Position numbers and translations under genes: made by a program
From: Mycobacteroides abscessus ATCC 19977
GTDB taxonomy: Bacteria > Actinomycetota > Actinomycetes > Mycobacteriales > Mycobacteriaceae
Direction of reading: 5' to 3'
DNA: 64,000 nucleotides
Assembly: GCF_000069185.1 (NCBI RefSeq)
Contig: NC_010397.1
Coordinates: 2,914,001 to 2,978,000 of the forward strand
The notes under the pieces: generated by a model
Told to the model about the DNA's origin: nothing
Seen by the model: only the letters and a program-made list of their open reading frames with translations
The model's database searches: none
Part shown: positions 49,131 to 56,474 of the stretch, piece by piece
Layout of the letters: the number at the start of each line of letters is the position of its first letter
How positions within the stretch are numbered: the stretch's first letter is position 1

Positions 49131-50615
49131 ATGACATCTCCGGCAACTTATGACACGTCGGCCCCCGCCCCGGAGGAGCAGGGCTATCACAAGGGACTGA
49201 ATAACCGGCAAGTCCAAATGATCGGCATCGGGGGCGCCATCGGCACGGGGCTGTTCATGGGAGCCGGCGGCCGGTTGCACAGTGCGGGACCGGGCTTGTT
49301 CTTGGTTTATGCGGTCTGCGGCGTGTTCGTGTTCTTCATCCTGCGTGCGTTGGGCGAGCTGATCTTGCACCGGCCGTCCTCGGGATCCTTCGTGTCGTAC
49401 GCCCGCGAATTCCTCGGCGAGAAGGCAGCGTACGTCGCGGGCTGGATGTACTTCTTCAACTGGGCCGCCACCGCCATCGTCGACGTGACCGCCATCGCGC
49501 TGTACATGCACTACTGGAGCGCCTTCAAGGCCATCCCTCAGTGGTCCATCGCACTCATTGCCTTGGTCATCGTGCTGACCATGAACACCATCAGCGTCAA
49601 ACTGTTCGGGGAGATGGAATTCTGGGCGGCTCTGATCAAAGTGGTTGCCATCATGGGGTTCCTGGTCATCGGGACGGTCTTCCTGGCGGGCCGGTTCACG
49701 GTCGAGGGCGCCAGCACAGGACCATCGGTGATCGCGGACAACGGCGGCCTGCTGCCCACCGGCCTGATGGCATTGGTCATCGTCACCTCGGGAGTCGTCT
49801 TCGCGTACTCCGCAGTCGAACTGGTCGGCATCGCCGCCGGCGAGACCGAAAACCCTGACAAGGTGATGCCCCGGGCCATCAACTCCGTCGTGTTCCGGGT
49901 CGCGGTCTTCTACGTGGGTTCGCTCATCTTGCTGGCACTGCTGCTGCCCTATGGGACCTACAAAGCCGGCGAAAGCCCCTTCGTCACCTTCTTCTCCCGG
50001 ATAGGCGTGCCGTACGCCGGCGATGTCATGAACTTTGTGGTGCTGACAGCCGCACTGTCCAGCCTGAACGCGGGCCTGTACAGCACGGGGCGGATTCTGC
50101 GTTCACTGGCGATGAACGGTAGTGCACCAAAAGTGTTGTCACGCATGACCTCCGGCGGAGTGCCCTTCATGGGCATCGCGGTCACCGGTGCCCTCACACT
50201 TGTCGGTATATTCATGAACCTGGTCATTCCCGCCGAAGCCTTCGAAACCGCTCTGGATCTGGCGGCACTCGGGATCATCTCGTCATGGGCCACCATCGTG
50301 ATCTGCCAGATCCAGCTGTACCGGTGGTCACAGCGAGGCATCCTGCAACGGGGCAGTTTCCGGATGCCCGGCGCCCCGTACACCGGGTACCTGACGCTGG
50401 CGTTCCTGGCGGCCGTGGTGGTGCTGATGTGCTACGAGAACGCGTGGAACCTCATCGCAATAGCGGTACTTGTCCCCGTATTAACCGCGGGCTGGTACCT
50501 GTGCCGCGGTCGCGTGCTGCAGCTCGCCCGCGAGCGGATCGGATACACCGGCGCATACCCGGTGATTGCGCACACCCCCATGCTCGACGACCCGCCAGGC
50601 GAATCGCATAGGTAG
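49131..50615 (+). CDS. ansP: Amino-acid permease, AnsP (L-asparagine permease) type
   Basis: 494 residues with 12 predicted membrane helices. [20 protein letters not shown], then [20 protein letters not shown] and [13 protein letters not shown] helix 7 sequence (here [18 protein letters not shown]) closely follow mycobacterial AnsP1. It imports L-asparagine or a related amino acid by proton symport; the identity of the amino acid is inferred from family. It follows the TetR gene on the same strand. A perfect 11-base-pair hairpin 15 bases beyond the stop probably ends transcription. Confidence 0.85.
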   Translation: MTSPATYDTSAPAPEEQGYHKGLNNRQVQMIGIGGAIGTGLFMGAGGRLHSAGPGLFLVYAVCGVFVFFILRALGELILHRPSSGSFVSYAREFLGEKAAYVAGWMYFFNWAATAIVDVTAIALYMHYWSAFKAIPQWSIALIALVIVLTMNTISVKLFGEMEFWAALIKVVAIMGFLVIGTVFLAGRFTVEGASTGPSVIADNGGLLPTGLMALVIVTSGVVFAYSAVELVGIAAGETENPDKVMPRAINSVVFRVAVFYVGSLILLALLLPYGTYKAGESPFVTFFSRIGVPYAGDVMNFVVLTAALSSLNAGLYSTGRILRSLAMNGSAPKVLSRMTSGGVPFMGIAVTGALTLVGIFMNLVIPAEAFETALDLAALGIISSWATIVICQIQLYRWSQRGILQRGSFRMPGAPYTGYLTLAFLAAVVVLMCYENAWNLIAIAVLVPVLTAGWYLCRGRVLQLARERIGYTGAYPVIAHTPMLDDPPGESHR

Positions 50616-50629
50616 GGATCGCCGTTCGG

Positions 50630-50660
50630 GCACACCCTCGGCCTCTGGTCGAGGGTGTGC
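50630..50660. terminator. Hairpin terminator after the permease gene
   Basis: GCACACCCTCG pairs perfectly with CGAGGGTGTGC across a nine-base loop, just after the permease stop. No T-run follows. The remaining 230 or so bases before the next gene show nothing I can support. Confidence 0.75.
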
Positions 50661-50895
50661 GGTTCTCGGATGCCCGCGGCCTGTTTCTCGGGCGAGGCGT
50701 GTCATGCAATCCTCTGCCGGCAGGGCGCAGCACTGATCAACGCGACCGGCGACAAGCAATATCAGGTGCAACCGCCGCACTCTCCTTGATTACCCTGGTG
50801 ATTGGCTCGCGGAACGACCAAATTTGTTTCAACACATGATCGCTCGGCGCGGAAGGCATCCGTGGTGCCAAGCAGACACCGCTTGGCCCAGCTCG

Positions 50896-51519
50896 TCAGC
50901 TGGAACGACTACGCCGTGGTCGGCTAAGTCCGAGGATGGTGGTGGCGACCAGAAGCGGGCGCAAATCGTCGGGATCGTCCGATGCTATGAGCTGCGTTGC
51001 GGCGCCCGTTTGGGCTGCCATCACAGCACGCACAAATGTCGAAAGATCCGTATTCAGTTCCCGCCCTGTGCATTCCACTATCCTGAGAAGGTACGGTTCA
51101 AGAGTTCGCCGAAGTCTATTTCTTTGCGTTATCAACTGCGCAGCTAGATCAGGGGCGTGCTGCGCATGTGCGTTCAGTGATGCTTGCAGGGCAAGGCGGC
51201 CGCGATCCACCGCGATCGCCGAGACGAACATCGTCACCAACCCCGAAAGATCGTCGGTGTCACCGACGGCGTCTGTTGCATGCACAAGTGCGGCGTTGAC
51301 CGCGTCGATGAGGTCTGCATTTTGGCGTTCATGGACCGCTAGGAGATGGTCGTCCATCGACGGGAAACTCGAATAGAACGCACCGCGTGAGTACCCGGCA
51401 GCGTCACATATTTCCCGGACTCTGAATCGTGTCCTACCAGTGGTGTCGATGAGCTGGCGGGTCGCGTCGATTAGTTCTGATCGCGTGCGCTGGCGATCCC
51501 GCGACGTGGTAGCGCTCAC
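50896..51519 (-). CDS. TetR-family regulator
   Basis: 207 residues from a GTG with AGGAG seven bases upstream. The N-terminal domain has TRSELIDATRQLIDTTG and the recognition helix AGYSRGAFYSSFPSMDDHL. It is nearly the same there as the other TetR at 48.4 kb (TRGAFYSNF against SRGAFYSSF), which places both in one subfamily. Its promoter region holds the perfect 17-base palindrome CGATACATAATGTATCG. It is divergent from the M28-like gene, its probable target. The C-terminus is Arg/Ser-rich. ORF extension upstream through the operator is not coding. Confidence 0.88.
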   Translation of the reverse strand: MSATTSRDRQRTRSELIDATRQLIDTTGRTRFRVREICDAAGYSRGAFYSSFPSMDDHLLAVHERQNADLIDAVNAALVHATDAVGDTDDLSGLVTMFVSAIAVDRGRLALQASLNAHAQHAPDLAAQLITQRNRLRRTLEPYLLRIVECTGRELNTDLSTFVRAVMAAQTGAATQLIASDDPDDLRPLLVATTILGLSRPRRSRSS

Positions 51520-51578
51520 ACATTTCTCCTGGCCGACGACCTTGCATATGACCTTGGTAGTTATAGCATTGATCATAA

Positions 51579-51595
51579 CGATACATAATGTATCG
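51579..51595. promoter_or_regulatory. Perfect 17-bp palindrome between TetR and M28-like genes
   Basis: CGATACATAATGTATCG is a perfect inverted repeat in an AT-rich patch between divergent starts. Its GATACAT arm matches the arm of the operator at the other TetR gene, which has a nearly identical recognition helix. Confidence 0.7.
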
Positions 51596-51658
51596 ACGCA
51601 GGTAGTGCTGATTTTCCGCCTTGGCGGAGCCTGGCCACCACAGAGAGGCTTTGAAATT

Positions 51659-53137
51659 TTGTCTGACCGTGCACAATCGGGGTCCGTCATCACTGCCGAC
51701 GAGATTGAGCAGGAGTTGGCGCTGCTGTGTCGTCTCAAGAGCCGTGTGACAGGCACTGCCGAGCACGATGAGTTGATCGAGCACATTGACGATCAGCTCA
51801 CCAAAGCTGGCCTTAACGTGCGCAGCGACACTCTACGTTTCACCCGGTGGCATGCGTCGAGCGAGGGAAGCTCTGCCTTGCGGGTCTCAGATCGGCCGGT
51901 ACCGATCGCCTCGGTCGTTCCCTACTCCGGGGTTACCGGGCCAGGCGGAACAACCGGAGAGTTGGTGCGTCTGCGTGGGCCAGCACCGGCGTGGAAGAAA
52001 GCGCGCGGAAAGATCGCGGTAGTCGAGGTCCGGAACTTCAGATTCCCTTTCTCCGCCGTCGTTGGCGCATGGGGACGAGACTCGCCGTGGCCGGTGGTGC
52101 GTAATCCGCTGATTGCTTCGACTCTGGCTGGACTAGGGCTGGCGCGCGCCCGCAAGGCGGGCGTAAGCGCAGTTATCTTTGTGTGGTGCAATATAAGTGA
52201 TGACAATGCGCGCGGCCAGTATCTTCCGTTTACGCTCGGCTACCAGGGCGTGCCTGCCATATTTGTCAGTGGTACGGCAGGCGACACAGTGCTGGCCGCC
52301 GCCTCTGAGGGGGAACAGGCATCTGTTGTCCTTGACTATCAGCTCGCCCCAAACACAACCACACGCACCATCTGGACGGTGATCGAGGGCACCTCCCGAC
52401 CGGACGAGACGGTGCTAGTTGTGACCCATACCGACGGCGTCAATGTGATTGAAGAGAACGGGCATATCGCGGCGGTCGCCATGGCCCGCGCCGCGGCCCT
52501 TAATCCCCCCGAACGCACCACTGTTTTCATCTTCACTTCAGGCCACATGCGGATCCCTGCGGTCACGTCCAAAGGTCAAGCCACTCAACGCTTCCTAAGA
52601 GACCATCCTGAAGTGTGGGCCGGCGGACACGGGCAGCGGCGAGCGGTCGCAGGGCTCGCTGTCGAGCACCTCGGTGCTCGAGAACTCGTCGATGATCCCG
52701 TGACGAATACATTGCGGGCAACCGGGCGAATTGAGCCCGAACTGCTCTACGCCACAACACCAGAACTAGCGCAGCTCGCCAGCCAGAAATGGCACGGCGT
52801 GAACCGCACTCTCCCCCGTATCTCCAAGCCCAGCCCGCTGATTCACTTCGGCGAGGGAGAGCCGCTGCTGCATGCCGGCATACCCGCGATCTCTCTAGTG
52901 ACAGCGCCGTTGTACCTGCTGGCGGAAAGGTCTGGTGATGAGACACATCTAGTCGACAAGGCCGCGCTGCACCGCCAAGTGGATAACTTCGAACGCCTAT
53001 ATCGGCACATAAGCTCGGCACGCATTGATGACCTCGGTCATGTGAGCACGCCGACGAACCTCGCGCGATTGTTGGGCATCGCCTCGCTGCTGAAAGCAGT
53101 GGCCGTAACCAAAGCGCTTGATCTGTTAGGGCGGTAG
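51659..53137 (+). CDS. M28-family-like peptidase with PA domain, divergent metal site
   Basis: About 492 residues. A helical N-terminus (VTGTAEHDELIEHIDDQL) is followed by a protease-associated region (VRLRGPAPAWKKARGKIAVV, then a GLARARKAGVSAVIFV stretch) and an M28-like domain. The place of the first zinc ligand reads VVTHTDGVNVIEENGHIAAVA, where active aminopeptidases have an HXD and a DNGSG bridge Asp; here Glu-Glu stands in its place, so activity is uncertain. TTG with AGAGAGG ten bases before it is the best start; upstream codons run across the operator. It has no evident signal peptide. Confidence 0.65.
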   Translation: MSDRAQSGSVITADEIEQELALLCRLKSRVTGTAEHDELIEHIDDQLTKAGLNVRSDTLRFTRWHASSEGSSALRVSDRPVPIASVVPYSGVTGPGGTTGELVRLRGPAPAWKKARGKIAVVEVRNFRFPFSAVVGAWGRDSPWPVVRNPLIASTLAGLGLARARKAGVSAVIFVWCNISDDNARGQYLPFTLGYQGVPAIFVSGTAGDTVLAAASEGEQASVVLDYQLAPNTTTRTIWTVIEGTSRPDETVLVVTHTDGVNVIEENGHIAAVAMARAAALNPPERTTVFIFTSGHMRIPAVTSKGQATQRFLRDHPEVWAGGHGQRRAVAGLAVEHLGARELVDDPVTNTLRATGRIEPELLYATTPELAQLASQKWHGVNRTLPRISKPSPLIHFGEGEPLLHAGIPAISLVTAPLYLLAERSGDETHLVDKAALHRQVDNFERLYRHISSARIDDLGHVSTPTNLARLLGIASLLKAVAVTKALDLLGR

Positions 53138-53261
53138 CCGAAAACGTTCGTCTCCCTGCTCAGGCATCTCGCAAGGCCGGCCGCGATGAAGAAAATCTCG
53201 CCGCATAGTCCACACCCGCGTCGGTCCTGTCTGCCTGAAGCCGATTACATGGAAGATGTCT

Positions 53262-53432
53262 CTACGCCACAGTGTTCAGCTCATCAAGCGCCGCTTCGGC
53301 TAGTGCCTTGGCTAGCATCAGAGCTACCGGCTACCAAATGACGCCCATGACCGCCCCGAAGCGTGGCGAGGGGCAGACTAACTCGCCCCCTGGAGTGCGG
53401 TATTCCACAAACCAGCCGGACTGATTGAATGC
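53262..53432 (-). pseudogene. Short gene remnant with in-frame TAG
   Basis: On the minus strand a readable stretch (NQSGWFVEYRTPGGELVCPS then PRFGAVMGVIW) is stopped by one TAG at 53331-53333. It continues in frame as PVALMLAKALAEAALDELN before the next stop. The protein-like composition on both sides of the TAG suggests a single-base (CAG to TAG) decay. There is no start codon, so the 5' end is also gone. Family not recognised. It lies in the otherwise empty 516 bases between the M28-like and hydrolase genes. Confidence 0.35.
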
Positions 53433-53653
53433 CTACCCTGCCGCTGTGCAATGGTCATTCCCCGCTATAAACATCAACGCGCACGATGTGGCAGCTTGCC
53501 CGAGTCCGGCTCCGCGGTGGCGCACCCATGTGTCGTGCGCGCATATGTCGTACACGCCACAAACCGTTGTATATCCGACCGTTCGACTGAAACGCTTTGG
53601 ATGGCTATCGGTAAGCCGGGCAGTGCCGGCAAGAAGGAGTACACGAACTAACT

Positions 53654-54700
53654 ATGGTCTCGATCCCGGTCTCGGCGAGGAACTTGTTCGCCATCACTTT
53701 CGGCAACGGAGTGCGCCCACCCACACCGACCAGCCATGTTGCGCTGTTCGACGAGCCACATCGCCAATTGCGCCGTTACGGCACTGACGATCCGCGCGAC
53801 TCCAGCGCTGTCCCGGTCCTTTTGGTTCCGCCGCTGGCGGCGTCGGCGACATGCTATGACCTTGCACCGGGTCAGTCACTGGTGGCGCACCTGCTCGAGC
53901 AGGGCCGTACGCCCTATGTCGTCGACTACGGTGAGATCGGCTGGGCAGACCGGCATCTGGGTCTGGAAGCATTCTTCGCCGACATCATTCCGCAGGCCAT
54001 CGAGCGGGTACTCATCGATTCGGGTAAAACACAGCTCGACCTGATTGGGTGGAGCCTGGGCGGCACCCTGAGCCTCTTGACCGCCGCGGCCGACCGCGGA
54101 TTGCCGATCCGCTCGATCGTCGCTATCGGCACCCCATTGGACTACGGACAAATCCCCGGCTATCCCGAGGCACGCCGAATCACCAAACGCACCAACGGCT
54201 ATGCCGTCACCACGGTGTTACGAGCACTCGGCGGCATTCCTGCACCGGTGGTACAGGCCGCCTACCGCGCCACGTCATGGGACCGAGAAATCAAGCGGCC
54301 CTGGTTTCTGCTGAACAATCTGGACAACACCGAAGCCTTGGCCAAGGCCGAAGTGATCGACCGGTTTCAGGATGCCTTCCCTGGTTATCCAGGACGGGCC
54401 GTCTCACAGATGTGGGGCCGCTTTATCTATCACGATGAGATCGCCGCTGGCGTGGTCAATGTGGCCGGTTACACCCTCGATCTGACGACTCTGACGTTGC
54501 CGATCCAGCTGTTCGGCAGCCACCGTGATGCCATCGCGCCGTGGCAGTGTGTGCATCACGGCGTGGCGATGCTCAAGTCTGCGGATGTTCGGTTCACCAC
54601 GGTGGAGGCAAGCCATCTCGGACTGGTTGCGCTGTCGGCCGGTGTCAACGAGACCTGGCCGACCATCGATGACTTCTTGACCGAGTTGGACGGGGGCTAG
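53654..54700 (+). CDS. Alpha/beta hydrolase resembling class III PHA synthase
   Basis: 348 residues. PVLLVPPLAASATCYDLAPG and FADIIPQAIERVLIDSG resemble PhaC. The nucleophile elbow is IGWSLGGTLSLL with Ser134 where PHA synthases have Cys. A catalytic Asp is likely in FGSHRDAIAPW and the His in EASHLGLVAL. The Ser makes a hydrolase or acyltransferase more likely than a polymerase. An AAGGAG lies 13 bases before the ATG. It sits at the edge of the genomic island and ends in a gap holding a GC-rich hairpin (54780-54804). Confidence 0.75.
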   Translation: MVSIPVSARNLFAITFGNGVRPPTPTSHVALFDEPHRQLRRYGTDDPRDSSAVPVLLVPPLAASATCYDLAPGQSLVAHLLEQGRTPYVVDYGEIGWADRHLGLEAFFADIIPQAIERVLIDSGKTQLDLIGWSLGGTLSLLTAAADRGLPIRSIVAIGTPLDYGQIPGYPEARRITKRTNGYAVTTVLRALGGIPAPVVQAAYRATSWDREIKRPWFLLNNLDNTEALAKAEVIDRFQDAFPGYPGRAVSQMWGRFIYHDEIAAGVVNVAGYTLDLTTLTLPIQLFGSHRDAIAPWQCVHHGVAMLKSADVRFTTVEASHLGLVALSAGVNETWPTIDDFLTELDGG

Positions 54701-54806
54701 TAAGTGGCTCCTACACGACTCTTCACCCGTGCAGGGCCAGGCGTCCACCCGCAGTAGTCAGCGCTCCGACCAAAAGCGACCGCCGCTTGGTCGACGGGCG
54801 GCGGCA

Positions 54807-55268
54807 CTAGGCACGCCCAGTTCTCTTGCCTGTACTTCTTCGGTGGTCCCGGCTGGGTTCGAACCAGCGACCCCTCGCGTGTGAGGCGCCGCGCATATCG
54901 ATTCTGTACACGGAAGTCCATCCGTCGGCATTCTCAGTACAGGGCAAGCACGTTCGTCCTGTCCGTTGTGGGCGGCTTCCCGGCTCGATCGGCCAGTTCG
55001 CACGGACTTCGGCGCGGCTGGTTCTATATCCGCGCCCGGTCACGTCTCCGACATGCACTTCAGTTGTCCACGGCAACGACACCTGCTCAGCGCGCTGAAA
55101 TTGCGTGCCGTCGAAGTAGGCGATGTCAGCAACTGGAATTGTTTCGGAGACAACTTCATAGATGGCGGGGTCATCGGCAGGGTCGGCGGATGCCGGGGCA
55201 GCTGTCGGCATGGTCATTGTCAGCATGATGGCGACGGCCATGGTCTTTGCGGCGGCCTTTGAGGTCAT
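54807..55268 (-). CDS. Secreted protein cut by the island junction
   Basis: 153 codons. A signal peptide ends near APASADP. The mature start AIYEVVSETIPVADIAYFDG and LPWTTEVHVGDVTGRGYR resembles mycobacterial secreted proteins of MmpS-like type. The frame then runs into the tRNA-derived repeat, where the last 25 or so residues (SHARGRWFEPSRDHRR and beyond) are only translated tRNA and flanking DNA. The true C-terminus, expected to hold a Cys-containing strand, is missing, so the gene is probably truncated and non-functional. Confidence 0.65.
   Translation of the reverse strand: MTSKAAAKTMAVAIMLTMTMPTAAPASADPADDPAIYEVVSETIPVADIAYFDGTQFQRAEQVSLPWTTEVHVGDVTGRGYRTSRAEVRANWPIEPGSRPQRTGRTCLPCTENADGWTSVYRIDMRGASHARGRWFEPSRDHRRSTGKRTGRA
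54843..54888. repeat. Distal attachment-site repeat (tRNA-Val 3' fragment)
   Basis: Identical over 46 bases to the end of the tRNA-Val gene at 61226. It starts at the base after the discriminator and runs through the T arm and variable loop to the anticodon stem-loop. The rest of the tRNA is absent, so this copy cannot make a functional tRNA. Confidence 0.9.
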
Positions 55269-55301
55269 CGCGCACCCTTCATTTCGGCGGGGGTGAGTGA
55301 G

Positions 55302-56198
55302 CTAGCGGTCGGTGTGATAGCGGATCGAGGTGAGGTCTGCGGCGGCTAGCGCGCGGGGGTCGCCGAAGAGGCTGGCTGTGCCGCCGGACCACCAGTCGCA
55401 TAGGTCGCCGCCGCCGATGCTCAGTAGCACGCTCGAGGCTGGATCTTTAATGGCCGCATAGTTTCCCGTGCCGCGTACGTCTTCTTGGATGAATCTGGGG
55501 TGGCCGCCGATGTGGGGGTGGCGCCAGTGGGGGCTCGAGTCGTTGTGGTAGACGTGGTCCATCCACGCTATTGACAGGCCGTAGTACGGGTACGGTGCAT
55601 CCAGTAGGTCTTCGCCCTCGGATAGTCCTGCGTTTTGGATTGCGGCCCAGAAGGTTTGGCGCTGGCGGTCAGTGAACCGGTTTGCATGGTCGGGCAGTGT
55701 CTTTACTCGTTCGAACACGATGCGATACGGCAGTGGATTGAGTTCCTGAAAGCTGTAGGGCGCGTCATATCCAGGGCAGCGGCCGACTACGCCGAAAAGC
55801 TCTTGGCCGCAGTCGCCGTATGGCCGTGTCGGGTAGGAGACGTAGCGCGTGGACGGGGCGCTCAGGTCGGTGATCCACCTGACTTCGAACCCTTGGGTGC
55901 CCTGGGTGTCATCGAACGTCATCCCTGCGACATCGTCGCTGCCGACGAACCACTGCAGCAACCCTTCTGTCGGGTAGCCCGGCAGAGGCGGGACCTCGGC
56001 GAAATTGATTTGGCACACGAACGACATCGGTTCGCCGCGGTAGTTGGGCCACTGACTGCCTTCTGGCCAGTATGGATGCCCACCCAAGTATGAGGACCTA
56101 ATATCGGGGTCCCCTGGCTCAGGTTTCAGGCCGACAGCATCGGCGGACAGTTCGGCAAGCAACTCATCCAACCCCGCAAGAATCCCCATAACCATCAA
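55302..56198 (-). CDS. DUF1963 (YwqG-like) protein
   Basis: 298 residues. SSYLGGHPYWPEGSQWPNYR and MSFVCQINFAEVPPLPGYP are the opening of the YwqG/DUF1963 fold. Towards the C-terminus come HIGGHPRFIQEDVRG and LLSIGGGDLCDWWSGGTASL, which are typical. The function of the family is not known; genes of this type are common in mobile DNA and near toxin immunity loci. ATG at the fourth codon is an alternative start. Confidence 0.82.
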   Translation of the reverse strand: MMVMGILAGLDELLAELSADAVGLKPEPGDPDIRSSYLGGHPYWPEGSQWPNYRGEPMSFVCQINFAEVPPLPGYPTEGLLQWFVGSDDVAGMTFDDTQGTQGFEVRWITDLSAPSTRYVSYPTRPYGDCGQELFGVVGRCPGYDAPYSFQELNPLPYRIVFERVKTLPDHANRFTDRQRQTFWAAIQNAGLSEGEDLLDAPYPYYGLSIAWMDHVYHNDSSPHWRHPHIGGHPRFIQEDVRGTGNYAAIKDPASSVLLSIGGGDLCDWWSGGTASLFGDPRALAAADLTSIRYHTDR

Positions 56199-56267
56199 CT
56201 ATAGCGAAGATCAGCAACCTACTGTGTCGATGCCGGCGAGATCGCCCGCCGCAATCTCGCCGAACGG

Positions 56268-56474
56268 TTGGTGTCCTACATTAAGTCGGGTCCGGAACAC
56301 CCATCCCGACCTGACATCCTCGCGAGCCGACGCACCACGTGGAAAAGGTTCGCGGACAGTGTGGTCGAGCGGGCTATGGCCGATTTGCACGACCCGGAGC
56401 AGCTGGATGTGCTGAAGCGGGCCGGTGAGATCGTGTGCCGGTCAGCCGAGGGAGGGCAGCAGCAACGGCTGTAG
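56268..56474 (+). CDS. Small hypothetical protein, possibly a fragment
   Basis: About 68 residues (VSYIKSGPEHPSRPDILASR then WKRFADSVVERAMADLHDPE), helical and charged. The frame is open 21 codons further upstream without ATG or GTG, so this may be the 3' remnant of a longer gene. TTG at the given start, or the GTG after it, would be the start. It overlaps the end of the convergent S9 peptidase gene by 33 bases. No family recognised. Confidence 0.4.
   Translation: MVSYIKSGPEHPSRPDILASRRTTWKRFADSVVERAMADLHDPEQLDVLKRAGEIVCRSAEGGQQQRL

Noticed and set aside
53654..54700. PHA synthase (phaC)
   Set aside because: The active-site Cys is replaced by Ser, and no phaE or granule genes are near.
54843..54888. 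A second tRNA-Val gene
   Set aside because: Only the 3' 46 bases are present; the acceptor 5' strand, D arm and half of the anticodon stem are missing.
54697..55003. Small minus-strand frames across the tRNA fragment
   Set aside because: Their translations (for example SNPAGTTEE-type strings) are typical of translated tRNA sequence.
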